From Aquaspirillum sp. LM1 (GTDB taxonomy: Bacteria; Pseudomonadota; Gammaproteobacteria; Burkholderiales; Aquaspirillaceae), in assembly GCF_002002905.1 (NCBI RefSeq), contig NZ_CP019509.1, forward strand, positions 1,860,001-1,924,000: a stretch of 64,000 bases of DNA, in the 5' to 3' direction. The notes beneath the pieces were generated by a model that saw nothing but the letters and a program-made list of their open reading frames with translations, did no database searches and was not told the origin of the DNA. The translations under genes and the position numbers were made by a program. This document shows positions 42,431 to 54,663 of the stretch, piece after piece. Position 1 is the stretch's first letter. Each line of letters starts with the position of its first letter.

Positions 42431-44095
42431 ATGCTGAAGAACCCTGCCAGTAAATATCGCGCATTTCAGCCGATTTCCCTGCCTGACCGCACCTGGCCCA
42501 ATCAGGTGATCCGCCAGCCACCCATCTGGATGAGCACCGATCTGCGTGATGGCAACCAGGCCTTGATCGAACCGATGTCAGGTGAACGCAAACTGCGTAT
42601 GTTCCAGCTGCTGGTTGCGGCGGGTTTCAAGGAAATCGAAGTGGCCTTTCCGTCCGCCTCGCAAACAGATTTCGATTTTGTCCGCCATTTGATCGAAAAC
42701 CATCTGATTCCGGATGATGTGACGATCGAAGTGCTGACGCAATCACGCGAAGACCTCATCCGCCGCACCATCGAATCCTTGCGTGGCGCACGCCGCGCCA
42801 TTGTGCACCTTTACAACCCGATTGCTCCCAGCTTCCGCCGTATTGTGTTCGACACCGATCGGGAAGGCGTCAAGGCGATTGCCGTACGCGGCGCCCAGCT
42901 GATCAAGGAGGTCACTGCCAGCATATCGGATACCGAATGGGTGTTCGAGTATTCCCCGGAAACATTCTCGGCAAGTGAGCCGGCGTTTGCTCTGGAAGTC
43001 TGTGATGCCGTCAGCGCCATGTGGCAACCGACGCCGCAACAAAAAATGATCATCAATTTGCCGGCCACGGTGGAAATGTCTACCCCCAACACGTATGCCG
43101 ACCAGATTGAATGGATGCATCGCCACCTTGCCCGCCGAGACAGCATCATTCTGAGCGTCCATCCGCATAACGACCGAGGTACCGCCGTGGCAGCAGCAGA
43201 ACTGGCCGTGATGGCCGGTGCGGATCGGGTCGAGGGCTGCCTGTTTGGCAATGGCGAACGTACGGGCAACGTGGATCTGGTGACGCTGGCCATGAACCTT
43301 TATTCGCAAGGCGTTGACCCGGGCCTGGATTTCTCCGACATCGACCATGTTCGAGAAGTGGTGGAATACTGCAATCAACTGCCGGTACACCCACGCCATC
43401 CGTATGCCGGAGACCTGGTATACACGGCATTTTCCGGATCGCACCAGGATGCCATCAAAAAAGGCTTTGCCCAGCAAAAGCCGGAGGCGTACTGGGACGT
43501 TCCCTATCTGCCGATTGATCCTGCCGATGTCAAACGCAGTTATGATGCCGTGATCCGGGTGAATAGCCAGTCAGGGAAGGGCGGCGTCAGCTATCTGCTG
43601 CAGCAGGAATATGGATTTGACTTGCCCCGACGCTTGCAGATCGAGTTCAGCCGGGTCATCCAGCACCATACTGACCTTCAGGGCGGTGAGGTGACGGCGG
43701 ATGCCATTCACCAACTGTTCCGGCAGGAATACCTGAACCACGATACGCCTTATGCCTATCTTGCCCACAGCCTGGCAGACCAGGGGGGACGTGGCGCACA
43801 AGAGGTGAAACTGTCTGCCACCATCTCCCGTCACGGTGAGGAATATGTGCTGACGGGGGCAGGCAATGGCCCGATTGATGCCTTTATTGCTGGCCTGTCG
43901 CTGCCGGTTTCCGTGGTGGATTACCACGAGCATGCCATTGGCGCAGGTGCCAATGCCGAGGCCGTCTGTTACGTGGAACTGCGCGTCAACAATAACGATA
44001 TCGTATTCGGGGTAGGCGTGGATGGCAATATTGTTGCCGCTGCCATGAAAGCCATTCTGGCCGGATTGAATCGCCACGCACGCGATACGGCGTAG
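42431..44095 (+). CDS. leuA: 2-isopropylmalate synthase (LeuA type 2)
   Basis: A 554-residue enzyme that condenses acetyl-CoA with 2-ketoisovalerate, the first committed step to leucine. Metal and catalytic motifs are intact: [54 protein letters not shown] and [13 protein letters not shown]. The C-terminal allosteric domain has [15 protein letters not shown]. Length and the opening '[20 protein letters not shown]' are those of the longer type found in Actinobacteria and many betaproteobacteria. It follows the HTH fusion gene by 54 bp with AAAGGAGC before the start, so it is probably in the same operon. Confidence 0.93.
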   Translation: MLKNPASKYRAFQPISLPDRTWPNQVIRQPPIWMSTDLRDGNQALIEPMSGERKLRMFQLLVAAGFKEIEVAFPSASQTDFDFVRHLIENHLIPDDVTIEVLTQSREDLIRRTIESLRGARRAIVHLYNPIAPSFRRIVFDTDREGVKAIAVRGAQLIKEVTASISDTEWVFEYSPETFSASEPAFALEVCDAVSAMWQPTPQQKMIINLPATVEMSTPNTYADQIEWMHRHLARRDSIILSVHPHNDRGTAVAAAELAVMAGADRVEGCLFGNGERTGNVDLVTLAMNLYSQGVDPGLDFSDIDHVREVVEYCNQLPVHPRHPYAGDLVYTAFSGSHQDAIKKGFAQQKPEAYWDVPYLPIDPADVKRSYDAVIRVNSQSGKGGVSYLLQQEYGFDLPRRLQIEFSRVIQHHTDLQGGEVTADAIHQLFRQEYLNHDTPYAYLAHSLADQGGRGAQEVKLSATISRHGEEYVLTGAGNGPIDAFIAGLSLPVSVVDYHEHAIGAGANAEAVCYVELRVNNNDIVFGVGVDGNIVAAAMKAILAGLNRHARDTA

Positions 44096-44166
44096 ATCCT
44101 GTTGGGCAAAATCATCAGGCTGCTGCGTTGCTCGGGCATCCTGATGACCAGCACAAGGGAGCCTGG

Positions 44167-44985
44167 TTATCCGGCAGATGGCGGGCTGCCCGGCGGGTTG
44201 CCGGCCTGGCTGGGGGTCAGTTTGGGCGGTGCGGGCAGGTCTGGATCCAGAAAGCCCTGCAGGCGGTTTTCCAGCAGGCGCGGGTTTTCCCCGCTACCGA
44301 TCGACACCAGGCCTTCAATCTGCATTTCCATCAGGTCAAGCTGTGTGGCCAGCTGGGTTTTCAGCTTGTGTGCCACTGGCAGAAACAGCACATTGGCCAG
44401 GCCCACGCCGTAGACAGTGGCCACAAAGGCCACGGCGATGCCACCGCCCAGTTTGGATGGGTCGCTGAGGTTTTCCATCACATGAATCAGACCCAGCACC
44501 GCACCGAGAATCCCCAGGGTGGGCGCATAGCCGCCTGCGGCTTCCCAGACTCGGGCCGCCAGCCGTTCACGCTGCTCCAGCGTATGGACGTCCAGTTCCA
44601 GCGCCGCGCGCAGTGACACCGGGTCTACCCCATCAGCCAGCAGTTGCAGGCCTTTTTGCAAAAACGGGTGATCGACATTGGCCTGGGCAAATTCTTCCAT
44701 GGAAAGAATGCCGTTTTTCCGGGCAATCTGGCTCCAGCTCACCAGGTCGCTGAGCTGCTGGTGCAAATTGGGTCGGGGCGGCAGGAACACCCGTGGCAGG
44801 CGACGCATGCCAAGCATGAATTGCGCAGGCGTGCATTGCAGCATCACGGCCCCCAGGGTGCCGCCCAGTACAATCAGCAGTGCAGTGGGCTGAAACAGCG
44901 AGCCAATATGGCCGCCTTCCAGCGCCTGCCCCAGCAGGATGGCCGCCACGCCAACAATCAGGCCCAGTACGCTGGTCAGATCCAT
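44167..44985 (-). CDS. motC: MotA/MotC-like flagellar stator protein
   Basis: A 272-residue MotA/PomA-type proton channel subunit. Four membrane segments are visible (TSVLGLIVGVAAILLGQAL, TALLIVLGGTLGAVML, GGYAPTLGILGAVLGLIHVM and GIAVAFVATVYGVGLANVLFLPV), with the cytoplasmic loop RKNGILSMEEFA between the second and third. In Pseudomonas motC is followed by motD, but here the strand ends at 44167 and leuA converges, so the MotB-like partner is not in the window. The start at MDLTSVLGL is preferred over an ATG 18 bases upstream. It follows fliA by 105 bp on the same strand. Confidence 0.82.
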   Translation of the reverse strand: MDLTSVLGLIVGVAAILLGQALEGGHIGSLFQPTALLIVLGGTLGAVMLQCTPAQFMLGMRRLPRVFLPPRPNLHQQLSDLVSWSQIARKNGILSMEEFAQANVDHPFLQKGLQLLADGVDPVSLRAALELDVHTLEQRERLAARVWEAAGGYAPTLGILGAVLGLIHVMENLSDPSKLGGGIAVAFVATVYGVGLANVLFLPVAHKLKTQLATQLDLMEMQIEGLVSIGSGENPRLLENRLQGFLDPDLPAPPKLTPSQAGNPPGSPPSAG

Positions 44986-45090
44986 GTCCGGCCCTCCGGG
45001 CAAATACGGCAGGGCAGGGGTGGGGTGGAGAAGGCTAAGTGTCGCGGCATCGGGAGTTCAGTATTCAAACGGGGACAATCGGAACGCGGG

Positions 45091-45831
45091 CTAGATCCAC
45101 TCGCGCATTTTGGCGCGCAGACGCACCACCACCTGGCTGTGCAGCTGACATACCCGGGATTCGGTCACGCCGAGCACTTCGCCAATTTCTTTCAGGTTGA
45201 GCTCCTGCTCGTAGTACAGGCTCATCATCAGCTGGTCGCGTTCCGGCAGGGTTTTGATCGCTTCAACCAGTCCCTGGCGAAAACTGCTGTCGTTGAGAAT
45301 TTCTACTGGGTCAACCTGACGTGGATCGGCAATGCTTTCCACCACACTGCCGCCGCCGTGGTCTTCGTCGGTGGCAAAGTCTTCGTAATAGACCAGCTGG
45401 TGGCCCTTGCAGTCGAACAGGGTGCCCTGGTAATCGTCCAGCGACAGCCCTAGCGCTTCGGCAATTTCGGGTTCACGTGGCGGTCGGGCCAGGCTTTGCT
45501 CCAGTTTGCCGATGGCTTCTTCGATTTGCTTGGCTTGCTTGCGTGCCTGACGCGGCAGCCAGTCGGCACGACGCAGTTCATCCAGCATGGCACCCCGCAC
45601 CCGCTGGCTGGCAAAGGTTTCAAACAGCACGCCCTGGCTGGCGTCAAACTGGCGGGACGCTTCCAAAAGGCCAATCAGGCCCACCTGCACCAGATCGTCC
45701 AGCTCTACCGATGCGGGCAGCCGGCTCATCAACAGGTAGGCGATTTTTTTAACCAGCGAGGTATGGCGTTCAATATCGGGAGCACCCGATGCAGCGGCGG
45801 TATGGCTGGGATAGGTCACTCGCCGGTTCAT
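45091..45831 (-). CDS. fliA: Flagellar sigma factor FliA (sigma-28)
   Basis: A 246-residue sigma-70 family protein. Region 2 is LVKKIAYLLMSRLPASVELDDLVQVGLIGLLEASRQFD, region 3 is FETFASQRVRGAMLDELRRADWLPRQARKQ (the FliA hallmark) and region 4 is LPERDQLMMSLYYEQELNLKEIGEVLGVTESRVCQLHSQ. It directs transcription of late flagellar and motility genes. Position after flhG on the same strand is the usual arrangement. Confidence 0.95.
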   Translation of the reverse strand: MNRRVTYPSHTAAASGAPDIERHTSLVKKIAYLLMSRLPASVELDDLVQVGLIGLLEASRQFDASQGVLFETFASQRVRGAMLDELRRADWLPRQARKQAKQIEEAIGKLEQSLARPPREPEIAEALGLSLDDYQGTLFDCKGHQLVYYEDFATDEDHGGGSVVESIADPRQVDPVEILNDSSFRQGLVEAIKTLPERDQLMMSLYYEQELNLKEIGEVLGVTESRVCQLHSQVVVRLRAKMREWI

Positions 45832-45871
45832 GCGGAATCTCTGCGAAATACGAGGTCAGGCATAGGGTTGA

Positions 45872-46732
45872 TCATAGCGGGGTGGCTTCCTCGGCCAGAT
45901 GGCGGGAGGCAGCCAGATAGCGTTCAAAAAGTTGGCGGGCATTGCCATGTTCAACCGAACACCAGCGCGGCAACACCGCAGCCAGCTGGGAACAGGCGGT
46001 GCTGGCTTCGCTGTCGGGGAAACCATGCAGGGTGGTGGTACGCAATAGCGCGGCGCGGCGCATCATTGGATCTTCCGGCACAAAACCCACCCAGCGCAAC
46101 GATACGCCAAGAAATTCGCTGGTGACTTGCGACAGGCGCTGGAAAATGGCCTGTGCTTCGTTGACATCACGGGCGCGATTGACCAGCACGTCAAAGCGGC
46201 GGCGGGCAAACTCCAGCGCCAGCCGCTTGATCATGGCGTAGGCTTGCATCAGCGTCTGGATATCCGGGGTCAGCACCAGCACCAGGTTATCCGCCAGCGC
46301 CGCCAGCGCCGGATCGGTGCCCACTGAAGGCGTGTCGATCAGCACCAGTTCCACGTCGCGGGTCAGCGCTTCATACTCCGAAACCAGACGGCGCTCCACC
46401 GTGTCGGACAAATGGGTGAGGGTGTTGGGCCGGGTGTAGACATTCATCACCGAGCTGCCAAACGGCAGGGGCGTGACAGCGTCGTCGAGCGAACCCTGGC
46501 TGTTGACCACCATGTCCAGCGTGACGCCAGGGTCGTCAACAAAGCGTTGCGCCAGTGGATTGCCCGGATGGGCATCCAGAATCAGCACGCGCCGCTGTGC
46601 CGCCACCAGGCCGGCGGCCATTTCTGCCACCACCGTGGTGGTGCCACAGCCGCTCACGCCCAGAAAGGCGAAGCTGCGCCCTACTTGGGCGGACGGGGTC
46701 AGTCGGCGCAGGCTGGCTGCCTGGTCTTCCAT
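45872..46732 (-). CDS. flhG: FlhG/FleN-like MinD-family ATPase controlling flagellar number
   Basis: A 286-residue protein of the ParA/MinD superfamily. The usual deviant Walker A KGGVGKT reads VSGCGTTT, so both signature lysine positions are lost. The Walker A' (VLILDAHPGN) and Walker B (LVLIDTPSVGTD) regions remain recognisable. In this family ATP-dependent dimerisation on the membrane limits flagellar number with FlhF, so this copy may bind nucleotide differently or not at all. The start at 46732 (MEDQAASL) follows AGGAACGG and comes 13 bases after the flhF stop. Identity as FlhG is from position and overall pattern. Confidence 0.82.
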   Translation of the reverse strand: MEDQAASLRRLTPSAQVGRSFAFLGVSGCGTTTVVAEMAAGLVAAQRRVLILDAHPGNPLAQRFVDDPGVTLDMVVNSQGSLDDAVTPLPFGSSVMNVYTRPNTLTHLSDTVERRLVSEYEALTRDVELVLIDTPSVGTDPALAALADNLVLVLTPDIQTLMQAYAMIKRLALEFARRRFDVLVNRARDVNEAQAIFQRLSQVTSEFLGVSLRWVGFVPEDPMMRRAALLRTTTLHGFPDSEASTACSQLAAVLPRWCSVEHGNARQLFERYLAASRHLAEEATPL

Positions 46733-46745
46733 GGCGGTCCCGTTC

Positions 46746-48281
46746 CTACAGCGTGCCAACAAAGGCAGAGGTCAACAGCTGATATTCATCACTTTTCAGG
46801 CTGTATGGGCTGGCTTCGCGCGCCATCTTGAAGGCGCGGTCAATCAGGTAATTGGATTTGGCCAGGTGAAGGTCTTCTGGCACGCGCTGGCCGTTGGTGA
46901 CGTACAGCAGCGGCAGGCGATGGCGAATCACCGTGTCGATGGCACCGCCCAGGGTGGGGGCTTCGTCAATTTTCGACATCACGCAGCCCACCAGCCCGCC
47001 GCCAGGCAGGTAGCGGTTGACCACATCTTCCAGCGTGGCACCGTCAGCATTGGCCGCCAGCACCAGAATCCGGGCAATCGAGCGCCCGCCATTGGCGGCG
47101 TTGTGTGCGTACATCTGGGTTTGTGCGTCCACCCGCGCATCGCGCTGGCCCATGCCGGTGGAGTCGATCAGCACCAGATGCTTGTCGGCCAGGTCGGCCA
47201 GGGTCACGTGCAGGTCGGCTTCGTTTTGCACCGAGAACACCGACACGCCGAGAATCTTGCCGTACAGGCGCAGTTGATCCTGTGCGCCAATCCGGTAGCT
47301 GTCGGTGGTGATCAGGGCGATGCGTTCAGTGCCGTGGCGCAGGGTGGCGCGGGCGGCCAGCTTGGCCACCGTGGTGGTCTTGCCGATTCCGGTGGGACCT
47401 ACCAGTGCGTATACCCCGCCCCGTGCGATGATTTCATCGGATTCTTCTACGGTTTTCAGGTTATGCACCAAGGCCAGCTTGGCCCATTTCAGCGCGGCTT
47501 CGTCACCCAGATTGTCTGGCAGCTTGGCCACCAGCTGGCGGCACAGCGCTGGCGACAGGCCCAGCGCCAGCATCTGGCGGAACAGCTCGGCCTGGCGCGG
47601 ATGGTGCTCTTCCATATTGGCCCAGGCCAGGCTGGCCAGCTGGCTTTGCAGCATGGTGCGCATTTCGCGCATTTCACCCGACAGCGAGTCGATTTTTTCC
47701 ATGGCTTGATCGCTCAGTGCCGGGTTGTCGCCCAGATCGGGCAGGCTGTCGGCAGACGGGGCGAGTTCACGGCTGGGCTGTTCGGGCGCTTCATAACGAG
47801 CGTATACCGACTGCGGCGATGGTGCGGGCGGTGGCGGCGGCGGCGAGGTGGAGGTCAGCGCCGACATCGGAATGCTGATTGAGGGTGGCGACGAGCTGCG
47901 CGGGGTCGGATCGGCGGCAACCTGGCGGGTGGCCTGGCTGCTGAAGGTTTCCGTGGTGGCCGGGCGGGATGGCGTAGGCTCATCCAGCGGCTCCACCGGC
48001 ATGGCGTAAGTGCGCGCCACGGCGTTGGACATTGGCGAGGCCTTGCCACCTGCGGCCGGTTTGGGCGCTGCAGACGTGCTGGCCTGCACCGCCGGTGTGG
48101 CGGTGCTGCCGGGTTTCATGCTGGATGCCAGCGCACTGACATCCGCGTCAGCCACCGCCATGATCTCTACCCCGCCGCCTACCGGGCGGTTGGACAGGAT
48201 CAGGGCGTCCTCTCCCAGTTCGTTACGGACCTGTTTGAGGGCATCGCGAGTGGTGGCCCCAAAAAACTTCTTCACAACCAT
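46746..48281 (-). CDS. flhF: Flagellar biosynthesis GTPase FlhF
   Basis: A 511-residue SRP-type GTPase that places the polar flagellum. The N-terminal B domain starts MVVKKFFGATTRDALKQVRNELGEDALILSNRPV, a proline- and serine-rich low-complexity linker (about 60-180) follows, then an N domain, and the G domain with YALVGPTGIGKTTTVAKLAARA, DSYRIGAQDQLRLYG, LVLIDSTGMGQRD and MSKIDEAPTLGGAI. Located directly between flhA and flhG, six bases after flhA. Confidence 0.94.
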   Translation of the reverse strand: MVVKKFFGATTRDALKQVRNELGEDALILSNRPVGGGVEIMAVADADVSALASSMKPGSTATPAVQASTSAAPKPAAGGKASPMSNAVARTYAMPVEPLDEPTPSRPATTETFSSQATRQVAADPTPRSSSPPSISIPMSALTSTSPPPPPPAPSPQSVYARYEAPEQPSRELAPSADSLPDLGDNPALSDQAMEKIDSLSGEMREMRTMLQSQLASLAWANMEEHHPRQAELFRQMLALGLSPALCRQLVAKLPDNLGDEAALKWAKLALVHNLKTVEESDEIIARGGVYALVGPTGIGKTTTVAKLAARATLRHGTERIALITTDSYRIGAQDQLRLYGKILGVSVFSVQNEADLHVTLADLADKHLVLIDSTGMGQRDARVDAQTQMYAHNAANGGRSIARILVLAANADGATLEDVVNRYLPGGGLVGCVMSKIDEAPTLGGAIDTVIRHRLPLLYVTNGQRVPEDLHLAKSNYLIDRAFKMAREASPYSLKSDEYQLLTSAFVGTL

Positions 48282-48287
48282 ATGCGC

Positions 48288-50372
<2,085 letters not shown>

Positions 50373-50382
50373 CCAGCATCAT

Positions 50383-51549
50383 TCACGATTTCGGGGTTGG
50401 CGAAGTATCTTGCTGGCTCTTGCTGGCCGGGTCAAGCTCAGGGGGTACGGGCAGTGTGTCCGGATAGACCGGGGTGATGCCGCCGTGGGCATTATAATGG
50501 CGTAACTGGAAAACATAGGCGAGAACTTGCGCGGCAGCGGTGTACAGCTGATGCGGAATTTCCTGGCCAATTTCGGCATTATGGTACAAAGCACGGGCAA
50601 AGGGCGGCGCGCGCATGATGGCAACCTTGTGCTCCTTCCCCAGCGCAATGATGTTTTCGGCGGTTTTCAGCTTGCCCTTGGCCAGTACTTTGGGCGCGCG
50701 CATGCCTTCTTCGTACTTGATGGCTACCGCATAATGCGTCGGGTTGGTGACAATCACGTCGGCGTTGGGCACTTCCGACATCATCCGCTTGCGCGCGGCT
50801 TCGCGTTGCAACTGGCGAATCCGGCCCTTCACTTCGGGGCTGCCTTCCGAGGTTTTGTTCTCCTGTTTCATTTCCTCTTTGGTCATGCGCAGACCCTTGC
50901 GGAAATTCCACCACTGGAATGGCACGTCAATCAGCACCAGCAGCAGCAGCGAACTGACCACAATCAGCGTGGTGTGCACGGTCAGTTCCATCATGCGCGC
51001 AATGCTTTCGTCCAGCGGCAGGGTAATCAGCTGGATAATCTGGCCCATTTCCAGCCAGATCACCCAGGTGGATATGCCACCAATCAGCGCACTTTTCAGT
51101 ACCGCCTTGCCGCCTTCCATCACCGCCGAGACGGAAAACATCCGCTTGATCCCTGGACCAGGGTTCAGCTTGTTGAACTTGAAGCCAATCGGATTCAGGG
51201 TAAAATTCCAGCCGCCCAGCAGCAGGGTAGGGCCAATTGATGCGACCATCAACGCACCCAGAATAGGCATCAGCATGATGATCATATCCACCATATCCTG
51301 GCGGAAATGCTCGTTGATCAAGCCTTCCTGCAGCAGGGTTTTCTGGTCGAAGATGAACTCCCGGCGGATAATGTTGTTGAGCGAGTCCATGAGCTGATCG
51401 CCCAGCACAATCAGCAGCGCCACCCCGGTCATGGTCACGGCAAACGTGGCCAGCTCCTTGGATCGGGGTAACTGACCATCTTCGCGCGCCCGCTGGAGTT
51501 TCTGCTCTGAGGGCTCTTCGGTTTTTTCGAGGTCGCTTTCTTCGGACAT
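50383..51549 (-). CDS. flhB: Flagellar type III export protein FlhB
   Basis: A 388-residue protein. The opening MSEESDLEKTEEPSEQKLQRAREDGQLPRSKEL is the family start, four membrane segments follow to about 215, then the cytosolic domain with the self-cleaving NPTH motif (DVIVTNPTHYAVAIKYEEGMRAP). It switches export from hook to filament substrates. The C-terminal tail after residue 350 is proline-rich. It is the first gene of the minus-strand flagellar block and starts 10 bases before flhA. Confidence 0.96.
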   Translation of the reverse strand: MSEESDLEKTEEPSEQKLQRAREDGQLPRSKELATFAVTMTGVALLIVLGDQLMDSLNNIIRREFIFDQKTLLQEGLINEHFRQDMVDMIIMLMPILGALMVASIGPTLLLGGWNFTLNPIGFKFNKLNPGPGIKRMFSVSAVMEGGKAVLKSALIGGISTWVIWLEMGQIIQLITLPLDESIARMMELTVHTTLIVVSSLLLLVLIDVPFQWWNFRKGLRMTKEEMKQENKTSEGSPEVKGRIRQLQREAARKRMMSEVPNADVIVTNPTHYAVAIKYEEGMRAPKVLAKGKLKTAENIIALGKEHKVAIMRAPPFARALYHNAEIGQEIPHQLYTAAAQVLAYVFQLRHYNAHGGITPVYPDTLPVPPELDPASKSQQDTSPTPKS

Positions 51550-51637
51550 GGCGCGCAGGCGGTCAAGGGTGTCAACCTGGCGATTTTACCGGACTTTTGT
51601 GTCCATCAGTTCATCATGAGAGGGTTTGGGGTTTTTC

Positions 51638-52432
51638 ATGCAGGTTTATCTTGATCTCATGCGCCATGTGCTGGCGCATGGCCACGTCAAAACCGATCGT
51701 ACCGGCACCGGCACGCGCTCGGTGTTTGGTTACCAGATGCGCTTTGATCTGGCCGCCGGTTTTCCCTTGGTCACCACCAAAAAAGCCCACGTCAAATCCA
51801 TCATTCACGAGCTGCTGTGGTTTCTGGCCGGCGACACCAATATCCGCTACCTGAAAGACCATGGCGTATCCATCTGGGATGAATGGGCGGATGCCAATGG
51901 CGACCTGGGCCCGGTGTATGGCTACCAGTGGCGCAGTTGGCCCGCGCCGGATGGCCGGCATATCGACCAGATCAGCCAGGTGCTGCGCCAGTTGCGCGAC
52001 ACCCCCGACTCGCGGCGGATGATTGTCTCGGCGTGGAATCCGGCGCTGGTTGAGCAAATGGCCTTGCCACCGTGCCATGCGCTGTTCCAGTTTTATGTGG
52101 CCGATGGCAAATTATCCTGTCAGCTTTACCAGCGCAGCGCCGATATCTTTCTTGGCGTGCCGTTCAATATTGCCAGCTATGCACTGCTGACCCTGATGGT
52201 GGCGCAGGTGTGCGGCCTGCAGCCGGGCGAGTTCATTCATACCCTGGGTGACGCGCATCTGTACAGCAACCACCTGGAACAGGCCGCGCTGCAATTAAGC
52301 CGCGAGCCGCGCGCCTTGCCGGTGATGCGCCTCAACCCGGCGGTAACCGACCTGTTTGCCTTCCGCTTTGACGACTTCACCCTGGAAAGCTACGATCCGC
52401 ATCCGGCCATCCGGGCGGAGGTGGCGGTATGA
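51638..52432 (+). CDS. thyA: Thymidylate synthase ThyA
   Basis: A 264-residue enzyme converting dUMP to dTMP with methylenetetrahydrofolate. Visible motifs: [19 protein letters not shown], the catalytic cysteine in [13 protein letters not shown], the dUMP-binding [23 protein letters not shown] and [15 protein letters not shown]. Starts at ATG 51638 (MQVYLDLM); a TTG twelve bases upstream is not needed. Its stop overlaps the folA start. Confidence 0.96.
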   Translation: MQVYLDLMRHVLAHGHVKTDRTGTGTRSVFGYQMRFDLAAGFPLVTTKKAHVKSIIHELLWFLAGDTNIRYLKDHGVSIWDEWADANGDLGPVYGYQWRSWPAPDGRHIDQISQVLRQLRDTPDSRRMIVSAWNPALVEQMALPPCHALFQFYVADGKLSCQLYQRSADIFLGVPFNIASYALLTLMVAQVCGLQPGEFIHTLGDAHLYSNHLEQAALQLSREPRALPVMRLNPAVTDLFAFRFDDFTLESYDPHPAIRAEVAV

Positions 52433-52944
52433 GTGCGCTGGCCTTGATTGTCGCCATGGCCCGCAACCGGGTGATTGGCAAAAACAATGCGCTGCCCTGG
52501 CATCTGCCGGAAGACTTGCAGCACTTCAAGCGCACCACGCTGGGCGCGCCGATCATCATGGGCAGGCATACCTGGGCGTCAATTGGCCGGCCTTTGCCGG
52601 GGCGGCGCAATATTGTGCTCAGCCGCAATCCGGCCTGGCAGGCCGAGGGCGCTGAACGCGCGGCGTCGCTGGAAGACGCGCTGGCCTTGTGCCGACAGAG
52701 CGACCCTGCACCAGCGCGGGTGTTTGTGATTGGCGGAGCCCAGTTGTACGCCCAGGCGCTGCTGCTGGCAGATGAGTTGTTTATGACTGAAATTGACGCA
52801 GATATCGACGGCGATGCGTATTTTCCACCTATCGACGCTGGCGCATGGCACACCCTGTCCACCGACAGCCATGTGCAGGCCAGCAGCGGCTGGACCTATC
52901 GCTTTATCCATCTCACCCGGCGGCAACAGACTGCCGGAAGATGA
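52429..52944 (+). CDS. folA: Dihydrofolate reductase FolA
   Basis: A 171-residue enzyme. [63 protein letters not shown] holds the nucleotide- and folate-binding segments; [14 protein letters not shown] and [14 protein letters not shown] are the later signatures. It regenerates the tetrahydrofolate oxidised by ThyA, with which it is translationally coupled (ATGA overlap). Confidence 0.95.
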   Translation: MSALALIVAMARNRVIGKNNALPWHLPEDLQHFKRTTLGAPIIMGRHTWASIGRPLPGRRNIVLSRNPAWQAEGAERAASLEDALALCRQSDPAPARVFVIGGAQLYAQALLLADELFMTEIDADIDGDAYFPPIDAGAWHTLSTDSHVQASSGWTYRFIHLTRRQQTAGR

Positions 52945-52962
52945 CAATATGGTTTATGATTT

Positions 52963-52987
52963 TGCCTGCACAGCCGCAGTGCAGGCA
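52963..52987 (+). terminator. Hairpin after thyA-folA
   Basis: Arms TGCCTGCAC and GTGCAGGCA with loop AGCCGCA. No T-run follows, so it is only a possible terminator; the rest of 52945-53081 shows nothing else. Confidence 0.45.
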
Positions 52988-53081
52988 GTTTGCATCGGAG
53001 TTGCCCGGCTTGGCCGCCGCGCAACCATGTTGATGCACGTGCCCTTATAAAAAAACCTGACGGCAGAGAAATACAGACTCC

Positions 53082-53915
53082 ATGACCTTACAGTTCAGCA
53101 AAATGCACGGCCTGGGCAACGATTTTATGGTGATTGATGGTGTGCGCCAGCGCGTGCGCCTGAGCCCGGCACAAATCCGCCAACTGGGCGACCGCCACAC
53201 GGGCATCGGCTTTGATCAGCTGCTGCTGGTGGAAGCCCCAGCGCTGCCAGACACCGATTTTCGCTACCGGATCTTCAACAGCGATGGCGGCGAAGTGGAG
53301 CAATGCGGCAATGGCGCGCGCTGTTTTGCCCGCTTTGTGGTTGAGCAGGGGCTGACCGACAAACGCGCCATCCGGGTGGAAACCGCCAAGGGCATCATTA
53401 CCCCGGTGCTGGGCGACGACGGCATGGTCACCGTCGATATGGGCGCGCCGCGCTTTTTTCCGGTGGACATCCCGTTTGAAGCCGACGCCGAGACGGTGAT
53501 TCATCCGCTTACCCTGGCCGATGGCAGCGAGCTGGCCATCACCGTGGTGTCGATGGGCAACCCGCACGCGGTGCAGGTGGTGGAAGACATCGCCACCGCA
53601 CCGGTGGCCAGCCAGGGCCCGCAAATTGAATCACACCCACGCTTTCCCCAGCGGGTGAATGCCGGTTTCATGCAAATCCTGTCACCAGATGAAATTGCCC
53701 TGCGCGTTTACGAGCGCGGCGCGGGTGAAACCCTGGCCTGTGGCACCGGAGCCTGTGCAGCGGTAGTCGCCGGCATTCGCCGGGGGCTGCTGGCATCGGC
53801 GGTGACCGTCCACACCCGTGGCGGCGACTTGCGGATTGAATGGGCTGGTCCAGGCCAGCCGGTGCGCATGACCGGCCCCACGGTGACAGTGTTTCACGGC
53901 ACGGTGTCCCTCTAA
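53082..53915 (+). CDS. dapF: Diaminopimelate epimerase DapF
   Basis: A 277-residue cofactor-independent epimerase converting LL- to meso-diaminopimelate for lysine and peptidoglycan. The two catalytic cysteines lie in [14 protein letters not shown] and [32 protein letters not shown] is the family N-terminus and [11 protein letters not shown]-like sequence precedes the first cysteine. Followed by the DUF484 gene as in many proteobacteria. Confidence 0.96.
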   Translation: MTLQFSKMHGLGNDFMVIDGVRQRVRLSPAQIRQLGDRHTGIGFDQLLLVEAPALPDTDFRYRIFNSDGGEVEQCGNGARCFARFVVEQGLTDKRAIRVETAKGIITPVLGDDGMVTVDMGAPRFFPVDIPFEADAETVIHPLTLADGSELAITVVSMGNPHAVQVVEDIATAPVASQGPQIESHPRFPQRVNAGFMQILSPDEIALRVYERGAGETLACGTGACAAVVAGIRRGLLASAVTVHTRGGDLRIEWAGPGQPVRMTGPTVTVFHGTVSL

Positions 53916-53989
53916 CCCTTTTGACGGTGACAACAGTGCCCGCAAGCGGGCCGTTGACGCCCCGCACTGCCCCGACGGAGTCCTGTTTG

Positions 53990-54655
53990 ATGTCGATGAC
54001 CGCCAGCGAAGTGGCCGCCTACCTGGAAGCCCACCCGGAGTTTTTTGACCAGCATAGCGAATTACTGGCCAGCGTGCGGGTGCCGCACCCGCAATCCGAC
54101 TATGCGGTGCCGCTGGTGGAGCGGCAAGTGCTGGCCCTGCGCGATAAAAACCGTCAGTTGGGTGCCAAAATGACCCAGCTGATCCGCTTTGGCGAACGCA
54201 ATGACCAGATCATCACCCGTCTGCATGCCTTGTCGATTCGCCTGGTGCGCACCCTGGATGCGCGGGATGCGGTACAAACCACGCTCAGCAGCCTGGAGCG
54301 CGACTTCGACATCACCCATGCCGGCCTGCGGCTGTGGGGCAGCGGAACCGACCACGACAGCCTGACTGACTGGCACGCCAATGATGTGCGCCTGCCCATT
54401 ATTGCCCGCAACCTCACCCAGCCCTACGCTGGCCCGTTTGCCCCGGACCACATCATCGACTGGTTCTCGCGTGACCCGGTGATGCAGTCATTTGGCCAGG
54501 TGGCTCTGCGCCGCGACAGCGGCGAAGCCTTTGGCCTGCTGGTGCTGGCCAGCCTGGACAGCTATCGTTTCACCACCGACATGGAAACCGACTACCTGGC
54601 CAATCTGGGTGAACTGCTCAGCGCCGCGCTGATGCGCACCCTGTCGATGCACTGA
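53990..54655 (+). CDS. DUF484 family protein
   Basis: A 221-residue protein. ASEVAAYLEAHPEFFDQHSELLASVRVPHP, the VPLVERQVLALRDKNRQL helix and the GAF-like C-terminal half (DSYRFTTDMETDYLANLGELLSAALMR) are typical of the DUF484 family. In many proteobacteria the order is dapF-DUF484-xerC; here xerC does not follow. The start at 53990 has GGAG at the right distance, whereas the open frame continues 150 bases into dapF. Function unknown. Confidence 0.87.
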   Translation: MSMTASEVAAYLEAHPEFFDQHSELLASVRVPHPQSDYAVPLVERQVLALRDKNRQLGAKMTQLIRFGERNDQIITRLHALSIRLVRTLDARDAVQTTLSSLERDFDITHAGLRLWGSGTDHDSLTDWHANDVRLPIIARNLTQPYAGPFAPDHIIDWFSRDPVMQSFGQVALRRDSGEAFGLLVLASLDSYRFTTDMETDYLANLGELLSAALMRTLSMH

Positions 54656-54663
54656 CCTTCGCC

